This document shows, piece by piece, positions 62,234 to 64,000 of a DNA stretch of 64,000 nucleotides (its first letter is position 1; each line of letters starts with the position of its first letter). Origin of the DNA: Paenibacillus pedocola (GTDB taxonomy: Bacteria; Bacillota; Bacilli; Paenibacillales; Paenibacillaceae). Under the pieces are notes generated by a model. It made no database searches. It was given only the letters and a program-made list of their open reading frames with translations, and was not told where the DNA came from. The position numbers and the translations under genes are program-made. The stretch covers positions 4,154,001-4,218,000 of the forward strand of contig NZ_CP134223.1 in NCBI RefSeq assembly GCF_031599675.1, given 5' to 3'.

Positions 62234-63592
62234 TTATTTATCCTGTGCTCCAGAGGAAGTACGCACCTCTTCCACTGCCTCTTCATTTCCATCCGCAGCA
62301 TTCAAATAAATCCGGTATTGTGAACCGTTGATTTTGCCCCCGAATTCATACGTAAGAAGCTCCACAGCATCTTCATTTTCAATCCAGGCCAGACGGTGAT
62401 AAAGCTCTTTGAATTCCGGGTTCAAGTGTTTTCTGGCCTCTGCAAGCGATAGGCCGGGTTTGGGGATTTCGCGCTTTTCCTGATGTTCTTTGACAAAGTC
62501 GCTCGCCTGGAAACCAGTAGGATCCCCCGTATCCAGTGCAACCCGCACCGTCATTTTCTCAGGATAGATCAGCACACCGTTCTGGCTGCTCACAAAAGTC
62601 AGGTTCCCGAGATTATCATAACGGTCCGCACTGACTGCGGTCATTCCCGGATAACCCTTTTTTTTCAGGAATTCGCCTGCTTTGGTTACCGCCTGTTTCA
62701 TCGAGACTTTGGCCGGTCCGACCTCGCGGTTATCATTATACGAAATCAGCAGCCCGCCTTCTCTTGTAAAGTCCATGCTGATCGGCTGCTGATGATCGGG
62801 GCTAGACACCATAGCCGTAAATGAAGCCCACTCGGTGCCTTTTCCGTTCTCACGGACATCCACCTTCTCATTACCGCCGATGTCGGCAAACTTCACGGCT
62901 TTTGCTTTGATTTCCTCTGCAGTAACCGGCTTGCCCCCGAGTTTCTTCACGGAACGTTTGTCATAAATGCTGGCCACGGATGGCCCCCAATCCAGTTCGG
63001 GATAGGCTGCAACCCGTTTATCCACTGTTTTAAAACCGTCAATAATCGTATTATCCTCGGCTTTTTCCTCAGTCGCGAGTGCAGACTCCACATCCATCCA
63101 GCGCAGCTTATTGCCAATAACCTTCTGTTGCACTTCCTGCAAATCCTTGGAGATTTCGCCGGAATTTTTATAGAGCGCCTTGAGGTTTCCCAATTCGGCT
63201 TCTGTCAGCGGCTTTTTCGTGAAGTCACGGACAGCAGCTTTATAAGAGAAGTTGGCGATCTTCGAAAGAAATTCCTCCGTCTCACTGAACGGCAACAATG
63301 TAAGCGGAAGCTGGTTGATCTCATTCTGTGCCTCACTGGTTAACCGCCATACATTAACGAGGCCTTTGCGGTGCATTCCGTTCGAGGAAGAGTTCACTGC
63401 AAGGGTATTACCGAGTTCACCATGAAGCCGCTCCACGTGAAAAGAAAGATCATGGAAGGCTCGCTGATACTGATTCTCCGCTTTGATTAGAATTGAGTTT
63501 TTCTCCTGGTTCTCCTGATATCCCCAGACCAGCGCTCCTACCAGCAACAATGCGGTAAGCGGGAACATTATGGCACTTAATCTTTTGTACAT
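62234..63592 (-). CDS. ypeB: germination protein YpeB
   Basis: Needed for placing and stabilising the cortex-lytic enzyme SleB in spores. The 452-residue protein has an N-terminal membrane anchor (SAIMFPLTALLLVGALVWGY), a helical first half, and three PepSY-like domains in the second half (VSMKQAVTKAGEFLKKKGYP; LSLAEARKHLNPEFKELYHR). A sleB gene, normally next to it, is not visible before the window end. Confidence 0.93.
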   Translation of the reverse strand: MYKRLSAIMFPLTALLLVGALVWGYQENQEKNSILIKAENQYQRAFHDLSFHVERLHGELGNTLAVNSSSNGMHRKGLVNVWRLTSEAQNEINQLPLTLLPFSETEEFLSKIANFSYKAAVRDFTKKPLTEAELGNLKALYKNSGEISKDLQEVQQKVIGNKLRWMDVESALATEEKAEDNTIIDGFKTVDKRVAAYPELDWGPSVASIYDKRSVKKLGGKPVTAEEIKAKAVKFADIGGNEKVDVRENGKGTEWASFTAMVSSPDHQQPISMDFTREGGLLISYNDNREVGPAKVSMKQAVTKAGEFLKKKGYPGMTAVSADRYDNLGNLTFVSSQNGVLIYPEKMTVRVALDTGDPTGFQASDFVKEHQEKREIPKPGLSLAEARKHLNPEFKELYHRLAWIENEDAVELLTYEFGGKINGSQYRIYLNAADGNEEAVEEVRTSSGAQDK

Positions 63593-63705
63593 AGGGCTGC
63601 AAGACTCCTTTCGGTAGCTTATTGCCGTTAGTTTGACAATAACTGAGAAGAGTTATGCACCTTACTGGCCCCCAAAAAAAAGAGAATACTTCCAGAGCCT
63701 CCGGT

Positions 63706-63852
63706 TCAGGCCCGTTCTTCAATCTCAAAACCGCTGCTGCTGCTGCACAGGCACTGCTTGAAGCCGGTCTGTATCACTCCGTGCTCCTTGTTACCTCTTA
63801 ATATGTAGGTTTCACCACACTGCTTGCAGACAATCCGCACTTTTACACGCAA
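63706..63852 (-). CDS. small Cys-rich, zinc-ribbon-like protein
   Basis: A 48-residue peptide with VRIVCKQCGETYILRGNKE and later KQCLCSSSS: CxxC and CxC pairs that could bind zinc. I choose TTG 63852, which has GAGAGG 8 bases upstream. GTG 63861 and ATG 63925-63927, which abuts the previous stop, are alternatives, the latter giving 73 residues. Family not recognised. It precedes ypeB by 113 bp. Confidence 0.55.
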   Translation of the reverse strand: MRVKVRIVCKQCGETYILRGNKEHGVIQTGFKQCLCSSSSGFEIEERA

Positions 63853-63927
63853 AAAAGACACCTCTCTCCTCTCTGGAATTCCTTGCTTACGGAACTTTCC
63901 GGGTAAGATTAAGTGTGTCCATCTCAT

Positions 63928-64000
63928 TTATAGGTTAACCTCTTCCTCACGCTTCAAAAAACGGAACGGGGAGCGGCTGTTGGCCAGCGCCACCTTTCCC
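63928..64000 (-). CDS. C-terminal end of an unidentified gene (partial)
   Basis: A frame enters from the right edge and stops at TAA 63928-63930. The visible end reads GKVALANSRSPFRFLKREEE followed by VNL. A second frame is also open for most of this stretch. Only 23 codons are seen, so no function can be given; by synteny sleB or prsW would be expected nearby. Confidence 0.35.
   Translation of the reverse strand, partial: GKVALANSRSPFRFLKREEEVNL

Noticed and set aside
1..64000. CRISPR arrays, insertion sequences, prophage, integrase or defence genes
   Set aside because: No regularly spaced repeats, transposase or phage-like genes were seen; the gene content is core chromosomal.

Overview
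This window is a stretch of a Gram-positive, spore-forming chromosome, most likely a Paenibacillus or close relative. The evidence is a gene order that follows the Bacillus subtilis trp/qcr/pan region, sporulation genes (spoIVA, ypeB, spoVIF, ypjB), bacillithiol genes (bshA, bshB1), TRAP (mtrB), and low-to-moderate GC with strong AGGAGG-type ribosome sites and frequent TTG/GTG starts. All but one of the recognised protein genes lie on the minus strand, so the transcriptional order runs from position 64000 towards 1. I see no insertion sequence, prophage, CRISPR array, rRNA or intact tRNA.

Layout in coordinate order. 1-4956: asnS (cut by the window edge), ackA, a 3-hydroxyacyl-CoA dehydrogenase gene, and a shortened FtsH-type membrane protease coupled to a small membrane protein. 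5487-14350: tseB, an MTA/SAH (or aminofutalosine) deaminase, rex, dinG, a TPR protein and panB-panC-panD with a structured leader. 14352-20766: birA (without its DNA-binding domain), cca, bshA, bshB1, mgsA, dapB, a TPR protein and a MazG-like protein. 20926-21795 is the only plus-strand protein gene, of the YitT type. 21957-28996: ypjB, ypjA, qcrC-qcrB-qcrA, ypiF, an IDEAL peptide, a gamma carbonic anhydrase-like protein, an unrecognised 363-residue protein and a histidine phosphatase. 29151-31305: an anti-sigma/ECF sigma pair, a candidate plus-strand small RNA and an orphan AT-rich gene.

31535-44745 is the aromatic supraoperon, aroC-aroB-aroH-trpE-D-C-F-B-A-hisC-tyrA, with cheR and ndk upstream. 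The trpE leader has twelve NAG triplets spaced by 2-3 nt followed by a UUCG terminator hairpin, which is a TRAP target. The TRAP gene itself (mtrB) is at 50562-50810. 44885-49804 holds hepS-menG-(UbiA-like)-(UbiX-like)-mqnA-hepT: the polyprenyl and menaquinone genes, with three futalosine-route genes inserted where B. subtilis has none. This links chorismate from the aro genes to quinone for the qcr complex. 49919-61241 carries a secretory hypothetical gene, mtrB, hbs, spoIVA, a yphF-like lipoprotein gene, a ferredoxin, a DUF2768 peptide, spoVIF, gpsA, plsY, der, an S1-domain protein, plsC and cmk. 61428-64000 has a PilZ protein, ypeB, a small Cys-rich protein and the tail of one more gene.

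The strongest unexplained signal is at 30764-30894. A textbook sigma-A promoter (TTGACA, 17 bp, TATAAT) has a full match to the CcpA cre consensus inside its spacer. It drives a ~95-nt transcript with a CU-rich hairpin loop and an excellent intrinsic terminator. Ten bases of that loop are exactly complementary to the ribosome site of the FtsH-like gene at 4429-4438. This looks like an undescribed catabolite-controlled regulatory RNA. The panBCD leader, the detached geometry of the trp attenuator, the mqn insertion and the HTH-less BirA are the other points worth following.
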